From assembly GCA_964401455.1 (NCBI GenBank), contig CAYNYI010000003.1:1-60203 (forward strand): a stretch of DNA of 60,203 nt. The letters are read 5' to 3'. A program made the position numbers and the translations under genes. This DNA comes from CAYNYI01 sp964401455 (lineage in GTDB: Bacteria; Fibrobacterota; OXYB2-FULL-49-7; CAYNYI01). Below, in pieces: positions 52,545 through 60,203 of the stretch (position 1 is its first letter; each line of letters opens with the position of its first letter). The notes beneath the pieces are model-generated. The model ran no database searches and was not told where the DNA came from. It saw only the letters and a list, made by a program, of their open reading frames with translations.

Positions 52545-53780
52545 TTATTTTCCCGGCTTTACCTTTTTAAAAATATCCAGATTCGGGATCTTGGTTTTGG
52601 GCCCGATGAGATACTCAAGAAAATCGTGATATGCCGGTTTCATTTTAAAATTGACCGCGTCATAATAATCCTTTATCGAAAGCGGCTTGTTTCCAACGCC
52701 GGTCATTGGCATAGTTGTGACATTATAGGCTTCAAGTCCGCTAAAATCAACCATTTCGGCAAGCACCGGCATACGTCCGTACTCCTCGTTGAGCAGCATT
52801 TCCGCGACTTTGTTTCCGAGCGCCGTAGTAAGCTGGCGGTCATGATGCGAGGACCTTCCTGAGCGCGGAAGATAACCGGTGGCCATGCTTCTTGCGTCTA
52901 TTCCACAGCGGGAAGTTATCTCCGAAGCAATCTTTCCGCCTATTCCTCCGAGACGCGGATGACCGAATGCATCAAGATCCGCGGAAGCTTTTACTGTTTC
53001 ACATTTACCGGTTTCGTCGTCATACCATTTGACTCCTTCTGATACCGCCACAATAAGCCCCCCGTTTAGGGAATCTTTAAAAGCTTTCTTTACAGCGTCA
53101 AAGAACCTGGCTTTTTTCTCTTTGGTTATGACAATCTCAGGAACGAGAACAACTTCCGCTCCTCCATGAGCCGCAGAGCCTACAAGCCAGCCGGCGTCAC
53201 GCCCCATAATTTCCACAACAAATGCCCGTTTGTGAGTATCGGCGGTTGTACGAAGCTGCTTCGCGACATCCCGCACAACTTTTGCCGCGGTAGGAAAACC
53301 CGGACAAAGCACCGCTTCGATTTTCTTTCCCCGGTATTTATGGGTCGTCCGGGTGCGCAGGTCATTATCGATTGTTTTCGGGAATCCGATTACAGGAATA
53401 CCGTATTTTTCAAAAAGGGCCTTGGCGGCGCCGTTTGTATCATCACCGCCTATAGAAATAATCAGATCAAGACCATATCTCTTTATATTCTGCATGACCT
53501 CTTTAGACTTATCCGCAACACCCTTGGTTGTTTTTACTTTAAAAGGGTTTGTCCTTGAAGAATACAGAATTGAGCCTCCCCTCCAGCCGTCTATGGGGAG
53601 TTTTGACAGATTTATCATGTCGCCCTTACCGAGCAGTCCCTTCCAGCCGAAACGTATTCCGTAAACTTCATATCCGAGCACATGGGCCATATTTTTAATG
53701 GTTTCTATGCTTCCGTTAAGTGCGCAGGTATCACCTCCGCCTGTCAGAATACCAAGTCTTTTTGCTGTTTTTTTGGCCAT
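52545..53780 (-). CDS. pfp: 6-phosphofructokinase, PPi-dependent type
   Basis: The 411-aa enzyme phosphorylates fructose-6-phosphate. The two residues that separate the PPi from the ATP type are the PPi form: GGDDTNG (D114 where ATP enzymes have Gly) and PKTIDND (K135 where they have Gly). The start is GILTGGGDTCALNGSI, and MGRDAGWLVGSAAHGGAEVV is typical of both groups. PPi as donor saves ATP and makes the step reversible. AAGGAG is a strong ribosome-binding site. It leads the upper part of the glycolytic block. The donor should be confirmed biochemically. Confidence 0.9.
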   Translation of the reverse strand: MAKKTAKRLGILTGGGDTCALNGSIETIKNMAHVLGYEVYGIRFGWKGLLGKGDMINLSKLPIDGWRGGSILYSSRTNPFKVKTTKGVADKSKEVMQNIKRYGLDLIISIGGDDTNGAAKALFEKYGIPVIGFPKTIDNDLRTRTTHKYRGKKIEAVLCPGFPTAAKVVRDVAKQLRTTADTHKRAFVVEIMGRDAGWLVGSAAHGGAEVVLVPEIVITKEKKARFFDAVKKAFKDSLNGGLIVAVSEGVKWYDDETGKCETVKASADLDAFGHPRLGGIGGKIASEITSRCGIDARSMATGYLPRSGRSSHHDRQLTTALGNKVAEMLLNEEYGRMPVLAEMVDFSGLEAYNVTTMPMTGVGNKPLSIKDYYDAVNFKMKPAYHDFLEYLIGPKTKIPNLDIFKKVKPGK

Positions 53781-53835
53781 TTATCATCTCCTTGAGGCAT
53801 TAGTAAAGTAGTGTTGGTTTCGTCTCAGAAGAGGT

Positions 53836-53864
53836 AAGATAATATATCATATATTTGTAGTCAA
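53836..53864 (-). promoter_or_regulatory. candidate promoter of the glycolytic operon
   Basis: On the minus strand TTGACT (53859-53864) is followed after exactly 17 bases by TATCTT (53836-53841). It lies about 55 bases before the PFK start, which has a strong AAGGAG site. Confidence 0.5.
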
Positions 53865-53921
53865 GACGCACAGAATAAAATTAACAGGATTGAAAAAGGG
53901 CTGAAATACCTGACCCGGTAT

Positions 53922-54686
53922 TCAGACATCAATGTCAATTCCTACTGGACAGTGGTCCGAACCCGGAACATCACCAAGAATAAAGGCGTCGCGGAGTTTT
54001 TCGCGCAGACCCGGGGAAATAATGAAATAATCCAGCCTCCAGCCAACATTTCTCTCCCTTGCCCTCGTCTTGTAATCCCACCATGAATAGGCACCGTCTT
54101 CATCATGAAATTCACGAAATGTATCAATAAACCCGCTTTTAAAGAATTCCGTCAGGGCCTCACGTTCCTGTGGCAGAAATCCGGAATTATTAGAGTTTTC
54201 ACGCGGTCTGGCCAGATCAATTTCCTTATGGGCTGTATTTACATCTCCGCATACAATAACATTACCGCTGTTGGAAGCTTCTTTTTTTACCAATTTAAAG
54301 AATTCAGAATAAAAATCCAACTTATATGCAAGTCTTTCGGGTGATGCGCCTCCATTCGGGAAATAAACATTATATAAAGAAAAATCAGAATAAATGAGCT
54401 TCTGCACCCGGCCTTCAATATCAAATTTCTTCTTACCGAATCCGTTTTCGATACGGAGAGGCTTCTTCAGGTAATATACGGCTACGCCGCTGTATCCTTT
54501 GCGGTCAGCCGGCGTGATATGAAAATCATATCCGGAAGGCGAGAGCGCTTTTTTCGGTAACTGCTCTTCCAAAGATTTTGTTTCCTGAAGACATACTATA
54601 TCGGCACCGCAACCCGACAGCCATTCGAGAAAATCCTTCCTCAAAGCTGCGCGGAGACCGTTAACATTCCATGAAAGCATTTTCAT
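53922..54686 (-). CDS. xth: exodeoxyribonuclease III / AP endonuclease
   Basis: The 254-aa enzyme nicks DNA at abasic sites and chews from 3' ends. Metal and catalytic motifs are complete: MLSWNVNGLRAAL, CLQETKS, YSGVAVYY, VIVCGDVNTAHKEIDL, NVGWRLDYFIIS and GSDHCPVGIDI. Length is normal for the family. It may act after the SMUG1 glycosylase at 23.4 kb, though the two genes are unlinked. It stands alone between the glycolytic block and the kinase cluster. Confidence 0.95.
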   Translation of the reverse strand: MKMLSWNVNGLRAALRKDFLEWLSGCGADIVCLQETKSLEEQLPKKALSPSGYDFHITPADRKGYSGVAVYYLKKPLRIENGFGKKKFDIEGRVQKLIYSDFSLYNVYFPNGGASPERLAYKLDFYSEFFKLVKKEASNSGNVIVCGDVNTAHKEIDLARPRENSNNSGFLPQEREALTEFFKSGFIDTFREFHDEDGAYSWWDYKTRARERNVGWRLDYFIISPGLREKLRDAFILGDVPGSDHCPVGIDIDV

Positions 54687-54789
54687 AAGGCAGGCTCTTT
54701 TTACGGGTTAACACTTAATCAAAAGCAAAGCTAATATATTTGATACGCAATTCGCCAGGAGAATATATTAAGGCAGGAAATCTGAAAGA

Positions 54790-56184
54790 CTATCTATTTT
54801 GCAAAATTCTTTCCAGAGCGTCCTTAAGGTCAGAAGCCCGGTATGGCTTAATCAGAATTTCATCAGAGTTTTCAATAATATCCTTTGCCCGGCATTTGTC
54901 AAAAAATCCGGTTGAGACAAGAATCCGGCATTTGCTTCCGGACTTTTTAATTTTTCTCATTAATTCTGACCCGTCCAGCTCCGGCATAACAATATCAATA
55001 ACCGCGGCATCAAAATCGTCTTTTCCCGCTTTAAACTTTTCAAAAGCTTCTATTCCGGATTCCGCGGCCGTAACTGAATACCCGTCTCTTGAAAGCGTTT
55101 CCTCTATAAACTCCCTGACACTTCGTTCATCATCCGCGACCAATATGCGTTTCCCTTTGCTTTGCTGTTTTAAGGCTGCTGAATCACGGCTGGACCGCTC
55201 AGTATGAGGAACGGGCCTTCTCCCGGGCAGAAGCATCTCTGCGGAGACTCCTCCGTCGGTATTGTTGAATACAATTAATTTACCTTCATTTCTGACCACC
55301 GCGATATTGTAAGCGTATGTAAGACCGAATCCGAGAATTTTCCCGGAATCTTCCGGAGAATAAAAACAACGCGGGTCAAAGATATCTGAAAGAATTTCTT
55401 CAGGGATACCCCCGCAATTATCACTAATCGTAATTTTCATATTGTTTTTACCGATCTTTTTACCTGGAAGCACCGATAAAACTATTTCCAAAGAAGCATC
55501 AGAAATATTATTCCTGCGTGAAGCGTCGAGACTGTTTCTAATAAATTCATAAATCATTCTGCGGAATTCATCTTTCGGCATATCCACAACCCAATCAGAC
55601 CCATCAAGACTCAGACGGCACTGAATTTCTTTCCTTTTAATCTCGCCGAAATCATTTATAAGCGCGCTTATTTCGCCGGACGGGTCCTCGGTTATTCCCG
55701 GCTGCCCTCTGTCGGCGAGCATTTTCAGGTCCGTAATATTCCTTCCGAACCGAAGACAGCTCTTTTCGGCTTTCGCTGCGAACTTCAGTGTTTCGGGGTC
55801 CGCTGACGAGAATTTCAGCAAAGACACGTTTCCGCAGACCGCCGTCAGATGATTATTAAAATCATGTCCTATTTTTCTGACAATACGGCTTATAAAATCA
55901 AGAGATTCCTGAAGAGGGTAAACGGACTTCTGCGCAATGAATAAATAGGAGGCTGTAAGCTTAATACAGGACAATCGGAGCCTGCCTTCAGACGATTGAA
56001 TTTCTCTATAAACAGGACCTTCACAGAGCGTGGATGCTTCTTTTGACATTTCGTTTAAAAGTTCCCGGGAGAATGGACCGTTTGCATTTTCCGGCCGCCC
56101 TGATCCGTATAAAACTCTGAGTACCTGTAGTTGAGAGTCTGTTTCAAGACAGAATTCCGGTTTATTTGTCTCAACGTTAACCAT
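54790..56184 (-). CDS. hybrid histidine kinase with C-terminal receiver
   Basis: The start is set at 56184 (MVNVETNKPEF), where AAGG lies close by and the overlap with the upstream gene is eight bases; an ATG at 56208 is less likely. The 464-aa protein has an unassigned N-terminus, the phospho-acceptor helix with RKIGHDFNNHLTAV, an ATPase domain (EFIRNSLDAS, DNCGGIPEE, GFGLTYAYNIA) and a receiver: VADDERSVREFIEETL, phospho-acceptor in AVIDIVMPELDG, KPY at the end. No membrane helix, so it is cytoplasmic. It is the last gene of the kinase run. Confidence 0.9.
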   Translation of the reverse strand: MVNVETNKPEFCLETDSQLQVLRVLYGSGRPENANGPFSRELLNEMSKEASTLCEGPVYREIQSSEGRLRLSCIKLTASYLFIAQKSVYPLQESLDFISRIVRKIGHDFNNHLTAVCGNVSLLKFSSADPETLKFAAKAEKSCLRFGRNITDLKMLADRGQPGITEDPSGEISALINDFGEIKRKEIQCRLSLDGSDWVVDMPKDEFRRMIYEFIRNSLDASRRNNISDASLEIVLSVLPGKKIGKNNMKITISDNCGGIPEEILSDIFDPRCFYSPEDSGKILGFGLTYAYNIAVVRNEGKLIVFNNTDGGVSAEMLLPGRRPVPHTERSSRDSAALKQQSKGKRILVADDERSVREFIEETLSRDGYSVTAAESGIEAFEKFKAGKDDFDAAVIDIVMPELDGSELMRKIKKSGSKCRILVSTGFFDKCRAKDIIENSDEILIKPYRASDLKDALERILQNR

Positions 56185-57316
56185 TATTTGCCTTATTCCC
56201 AGGAGCATTCAGGGGGAAAAAAATAAAAAAAGAAGTCCCTTTTCCAAACTCGGTATCGAAATCTATTCTTCCGCCACACATTTCTATTGATTTTTTTATG
56301 CGGGCAAGGCCGAAACCATAGCCGCTCCTCCCGAATTCATATGGATTGTCTTCGATACTGCTGTGATAATTAATATCATGACTCCAGCCGCCGGGCAGAA
56401 AGACACGAGACTTGTATTTATCCTCAATTCCGGAGCCTTGGTCTATAACCGAAAGTTTTACCTCATCAGCCTCTTCTGAAATACAAACAATAATCGTGCC
56501 GGACTCCATTCTTCTTGCGGAATTAAGCACACATTCACGAAGAGAATCCTGCAGAACTTTTGTTTCCGCGTAACATTCAAAGGGCCCGCGGCCTTCTGTC
56601 CTCATTTCAATTTTGAGGTTCTCTCTGCCGTATTGGCGCATCTCAAGTTCAATTCTATCCAAAGCGGAAAGCGTTATCTTCTCAATGTCGGCTATACGAG
56701 GGCTGAAATCCTCCGGGCTGATATTTATATACTGATTGAAAGCACTAACAAACCTGCCGAGTTTTCCAGCTGATTCCAAAGACATTTTTATAAGATCATG
56801 CTCTTCTGAATTTTCTTCAATATATTCTTCGAGTATCTGCAGAGAACCGTTTAGTCCGTTTAAAGGTGTATTAAGTTCATGAACCAGATAACGAATAGCT
56901 GAAACAAGAGCGCCCCTTTCGATATCAACCCTTTTAAGTTTTTCCAGCTCCATCTCATCCGATTTTGCCTTAAAAGCCTTCTTGATACTGAATGAAAGAT
57001 AGTCATAGTCAGGCGGTTTGGATATATAGTCAGCAGCGCGAAGCCTCAGCGAATCTACAGAGTGGTCATAGGCGCTCAACATAAAAACAAGAATATTACT
57101 GTCCATTTTTTTTAATTCATGAAGAACTTCCAGCCCTGTCTTTTCCGGCATCTTGATATCGGTTACAACCAAACCCGGCGGCTCAATCCTGCAGGTTTCT
57201 ATCGCTTCCCGACCATCTGCAGCTGTAACAACAGTGTACCCCTTGCGTTTTAAAAATTCCGCGAGAGAATCTCTTATATCCGGTTCATCGTCAACGACCA
57301 GTATCTTTTTATTCAT
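56177..57316 (-). CDS. receiver-histidine kinase protein
   Basis: The 379-aa protein begins with a receiver (VVDDEPDIRDSLAEF, phospho-acceptor in VVTDIKMPEKTG, KPPDYDYLS) and continues with a kinase: YLVHELNTPLNGL (His), ECVLNSARRMESG (N box), DQGSGIEDKYKSRVF and RSGYGFGLARIKKS. It has no membrane helix. This receiver-kinase order is the input form of a relay. The start codon shares its A with the stop of the upstream gene (TAATG), and its stop overlaps the next gene. Confidence 0.92.
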   Translation of the reverse strand: MNKKILVVDDEPDIRDSLAEFLKRKGYTVVTAADGREAIETCRIEPPGLVVTDIKMPEKTGLEVLHELKKMDSNILVFMLSAYDHSVDSLRLRAADYISKPPDYDYLSFSIKKAFKAKSDEMELEKLKRVDIERGALVSAIRYLVHELNTPLNGLNGSLQILEEYIEENSEEHDLIKMSLESAGKLGRFVSAFNQYINISPEDFSPRIADIEKITLSALDRIELEMRQYGRENLKIEMRTEGRGPFECYAETKVLQDSLRECVLNSARRMESGTIIVCISEEADEVKLSVIDQGSGIEDKYKSRVFLPGGWSHDINYHSSIEDNPYEFGRSGYGFGLARIKKSIEMCGGRIDFDTEFGKGTSFFIFFPLNAPGNKANNG

Positions 57317-58524
57317 TATTTCTCCGTGATTATTTCCTGTGCTACAGGAATAGTTACTGTAACCTTAGTTCCTCTGCCCTTTTCCGATTCGACAGAAATC
57401 TCTCCATTATGAATTTCTCTGATAATTTTATAAACAATGGAGCCTCCCTTTCCTCCGTATGTCTTGGTATTGGTAAAGAATGGGACAAAGATCTTTGCGG
57501 CCTCGTCCGGCAACATACCTCTTCCTGTGTCAATAAACTTTACAACGAGTTTTTCCCCAGCTGTATTTGCTTTTATTGTTAGTAATCCGCCGTCATTCAT
57601 TGACTCAAATGCATTCTTAATTATGTGGTATAAACCATTCTTCAATGCGGCGGAAAAACAAGTCAGGTTGCACTCACAGACCTGCATGTCCACAATGAAT
57701 TTTCCAGCCGGATATGAATCTCTCATCTGCTCCAATACCGACAGAAGAACGTCTCTGAAGGAAACCATAGAAAGTTCTTCATCATTCTCGCGGACCAGCA
57801 AATCTATGAATTCTGTATAGGATGAAAGTCTCTTCGAAAGATTGGCGAGCTTATCGTTTATTCCTTTCAATTTTTCTATATGCTCCTGCGGTATTCTCTC
57901 TCCTATATCTTCAATCAAAAAATTCAGAAGTGTAATATTTCCGTATATCCCGGCGTTTATATTATTGACCTCATGTTTTGCGGCTCTTACTACTATTAAA
58001 GCCCCCGACATCAAAGCTTCTTTCAAATCAAGCTCATGAATCCTTTTCCTGCTGGTTTCAAGTTCGAGGCTTACTTCACGGTTTTTTCGGGAAAATGAAT
58101 CGAGACTCTGCGTAAGTTCTCTGCGCAAAGCCCGCTCACGAAGATCATCAATAAGCTCAACGGTAAAGAGACTGGGAGGCCAGGGCTTACGGATATAGGA
58201 ATGTATAGGCAGCCCCCCGTCATCGACAGCCCTTTCGGCAGCGGCAAGGGCCGTGCCGTCATCTTCGGCCGTAATAACATATACGAGCGGGTTTCTGTCA
58301 TATTTAAGCAGGTCTCTAATAAATTCAGTACCGGGTTTATCCGGCATTTTCTGATCTACAAGATAGGCGTCATACTTTTTTTTCTTCACTAAAGAAACAG
58401 CTTCATTAGAAGTCAAGGCTATATCGGTTTTATAAAAATCATGGAATTCCAGGGAATCCTTTAGAGAAGAAGCGACCGTTCTGTCATCATCAACCACAAG
58501 TATATTGTAAACAGTTTTTTCCAT
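57316..58524 (-). CDS. receiver-histidine kinase protein
   Basis: The 402-aa protein has a receiver (VVDDDRTVASSLKDSLEFHD, phospho-acceptor in YLVDQKMPDKPG, KPWPP) and a kinase part. The probable His is in AAKHEVNNINAG. The ATPase blocks are IIKNAFESMNDGG, DTGRGMLPDEAAKIF and GGKGGSIVYKIIREI. The acceptor His region is unusual (KHEVNN), so autokinase activity needs testing. It begins 17 bases after the membrane kinase and overlaps the next gene by one base. Confidence 0.9.
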   Translation of the reverse strand: MEKTVYNILVVDDDRTVASSLKDSLEFHDFYKTDIALTSNEAVSLVKKKKYDAYLVDQKMPDKPGTEFIRDLLKYDRNPLVYVITAEDDGTALAAAERAVDDGGLPIHSYIRKPWPPSLFTVELIDDLRERALRRELTQSLDSFSRKNREVSLELETSRKRIHELDLKEALMSGALIVVRAAKHEVNNINAGIYGNITLLNFLIEDIGERIPQEHIEKLKGINDKLANLSKRLSSYTEFIDLLVRENDEELSMVSFRDVLLSVLEQMRDSYPAGKFIVDMQVCECNLTCFSAALKNGLYHIIKNAFESMNDGGLLTIKANTAGEKLVVKFIDTGRGMLPDEAAKIFVPFFTNTKTYGGKGGSIVYKIIREIHNGEISVESEKGRGTKVTVTIPVAQEIITEK

Positions 58525-58541
58525 TTTTAACTCCAGACTCT

Positions 58542-60203
58542 TTAATGAACTTTAACCGGAAGCTTTACAACCGCCGATGTTCCTTTTCCTTTTTCTGAAA
58601 TAATTATGAGCTCCCCCCCATGATTCTCAACGATATTACGGCTTAGGTAAAGCCCGATGCCGGTGCCTTTGCCTACTTCTTTTGTAGAGAAGAACGGATC
58701 GAAGATATGGGATTTTATGCTCTCCGGTATTCCGCTGCCGGAATCTCTTATCTCAAAACAGACCTTATTACGGCTACTTTCAGTTTTAATCCGGATTTCG
58801 CCCCCATTTTCAACCGCGTCAAAACTATTAGAGAGCAAATTAAGTATTACGCGCCCGATTTCATTTTGATAACCCTCAAACCGGAGATCCCCGGAATACT
58901 CGCGTACTATGGTTATGCCGGAGTCATGTTTAGATAAAAGAAGCGAAACCTGAAGATCTATTTCTTTATGCAGATCAAATGGTCCCCACTCACCTGAATG
59001 CCCTGAATTTTTAACTGTGCCCGCGATACTGCAGATTCTTCCGGCAGCTATAATGTCTCTTTCTATCACCGATATCAGTTTTTCTTTATTGCACCCCGCT
59101 TTACCAAGCATTGATTTTAAAAGGAACATATCGTTTTGCAGAGCAGACGCCGGATTATTAATTTCATGAGCAATGCCCGAAGCGAGCCTTCCGATTACCG
59201 CAGAGTGTTTTATCTCTGTCATTTCATTTTCAAGTTGATTTTTTTTCTTCTCAACATCTCTAAGCTCAGTTATGTCAATAAAACTTATAATAGCACCCGC
59301 GATTTCTCCATTTTTGCCAACAATATGATCTGAGTTTTTGAGTATCCTTCTTTTCTTCCCGTCTTTTCTAAGAATTGAAATTTCTTCCCTGGATACCGGA
59401 GCCGTTACTTCTCCAAGAGTCAGACAACAAGAGGCACAATTTTTGGCTTCGGTACGAATTACCGTACATTTACGACCCATAATCTCTTCTCTTTTATATC
59501 CGGTGATTTTTTCAGCGGCATTATTCCACGTTATGATCTTGAGTTTTTCATTAACCGTAAAGACCGCTGACGGTACAATCCTGAAAAGCAGTTCAGAATA
59601 TTTCCTGGCGCTGATCATTTTATCCAGCGCTTCCTTCCGAAGGGTTATCTCTCTCGAAACAATAGTGAAACCGGTAAGGTCTCCATCTATGCCAAAAAGC
59701 GGGGACACTCTTGCGCTGAACCATTTTTTACCCTCATCGCCGAACTAATAGTCAAATTCCTCAGGCTTACCTTTAGATTTCACTTTTTGAACAGCATTTG
59801 ACAGAGGACCGGATAACTGCGAAGGGAAAACTTCCCGGAAGTTACGTCCCAGATAATCATCAGGCAATTCAATCATGCTCGTTTTTCCGTATGGTTCAAA
59901 AAACTTTGTAAGGACACCGTTTTTCTCTATTGTAAAAATAATTTCACTTATAGAAGAGAGAAGCATCCGCATGTTTTTTTCATTTTCTGAAAGAGCTCTG
60001 GAATATTCACGATATTTTCGGTTTTTAAATTCAAGATCCTTCAAAGAGTCTGTTCTTATCTTTTCATAAAGAGCACCAGTGAATGCTATAAATAGATATG
60101 AAACGGTAAAACGCATATTCTCATCAAATGACCAGGCACCGGTCTTTAACGCACCCGAATTCCGGATATATAGCCCCGCGAATAAAGCTAAAAAACTTAA
60201 AAG
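58542..60203 (-). pseudogene. membrane PAS-PAS histidine kinase interrupted by an in-frame TAG (partial, runs off right edge)
   Basis: From the window edge to 58542 one frame reads through a membrane segment (SYLFIAFTGALYEKIR and upstream hydrophobics), a coiled coil and two PAS domains. It then has a kinase core: GIAHEINNPASALQ (His), NLLSNSFDAVENGG, DSGSGIPESIKS and GKGTGIGLYLSRN. A single TAG lies at 59745-59747, inside the first PAS domain, just after EEFDY; the code on both sides matches (then FGDEGKKWFSARVSPL). PAS-2 contains CASCC, a Cys-rich feature. TAG works as a stop elsewhere in this window (end of the gene at 28322), so recoding is unlikely. A nonsense change (CAG to TAG fits) or a base error is more likely. 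Confidence 0.75.

Overview
The window is about 60 kb of a Gram-negative, probably anaerobic bacterium, most likely from the FCB superphylum. A Fibrobacterota (Chitinivibrionia-like) or related candidate lineage fits best. The evidence is two secreted proteins with type IX-secretion-like C-terminal tails (SPNPFNPS... IYDSRGR... GVY), outer-membrane features (an MCE/MlaD protein, lipoproteins), a PPi-type phosphofructokinase, a three-domain NifU beside NifS, and a TM1266-like regulator. The lineage is an inference. No rRNA, tRNA, CRISPR array, prophage or insertion sequence was seen.

Layout. 0-10 kb: a partial PflX-like radical SAM gene, a small hypothetical gene, rnhC, glgP (glycogen phosphorylase) and a minus-strand run of solute-binding-like protein, DUF1232, GerW/YtfJ-like, small coiled coil, nadE and mnmA. 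10-19 kb: a class A penicillin-binding protein, a methyltransferase, then a plus-strand run of homocysteine methyltransferase/MTHFR, DMT permease, ubiE/menG-like, nifS and nifU. 19-24 kb: a poorly conserved stretch with a perfect inverted repeat, a radical-SAM-like gene fragment, a three-gene envelope module of unknown function, small membrane and lipoproteins, and a TM1266-like protein. 23.4-26 kb: a SMUG1-type uracil-DNA glycosylase, a frameshifted DUF6530-like gene and a DEAD-box helicase that seems to lack a normal start codon. 26-36 kb: a B12-binding radical SAM protein and a carbohydrate locus made of two secreted T9SS-tailed proteins behind a membrane-spanning CBM9-AraC regulator. 36-44 kb: nitroreductase, FlgT-like protein, ArgA-like acetyltransferase, NtrC-type regulator, lysA, double STAS protein, MCE protein, TlpA-like protein and proC. 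44-54 kb: rho, then a glycolytic block (PPi-PFK, FBP aldolase, GAPDH, PGK, TIM) that also carries an FGE-like lipoprotein and a Cys-rich secreted protein. 54-60 kb: xth, then a four-gene run of histidine kinases and response regulators whose first member is cut by an in-frame amber codon and continues past the right edge.

How the genes may work together. The PFK, aldolase, GAPDH, PGK and TIM genes, with glgP elsewhere in the window, cover mobilisation of stored glycogen through the upper and middle glycolytic steps. NifS/NifU would supply Fe-S clusters to enzymes such as the radical SAM proteins. The CBM9-AraC protein looks like a one-component sensor that reads a periplasmic carbohydrate and switches on the secreted proteins encoded just downstream; a pair of direct repeats 21 bp apart beside a lone TATAAT box is a candidate operator. 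The 54-60 kb kinases look like a branched or sequential phosphorelay.

Three irregularities lie between 24.5 and 24.8 kb (two -1 frameshifts and a missing start codon) and one amber codon lies at 59.7 kb. They may be real decay, unusual expression, or base-calling error; reads would decide.
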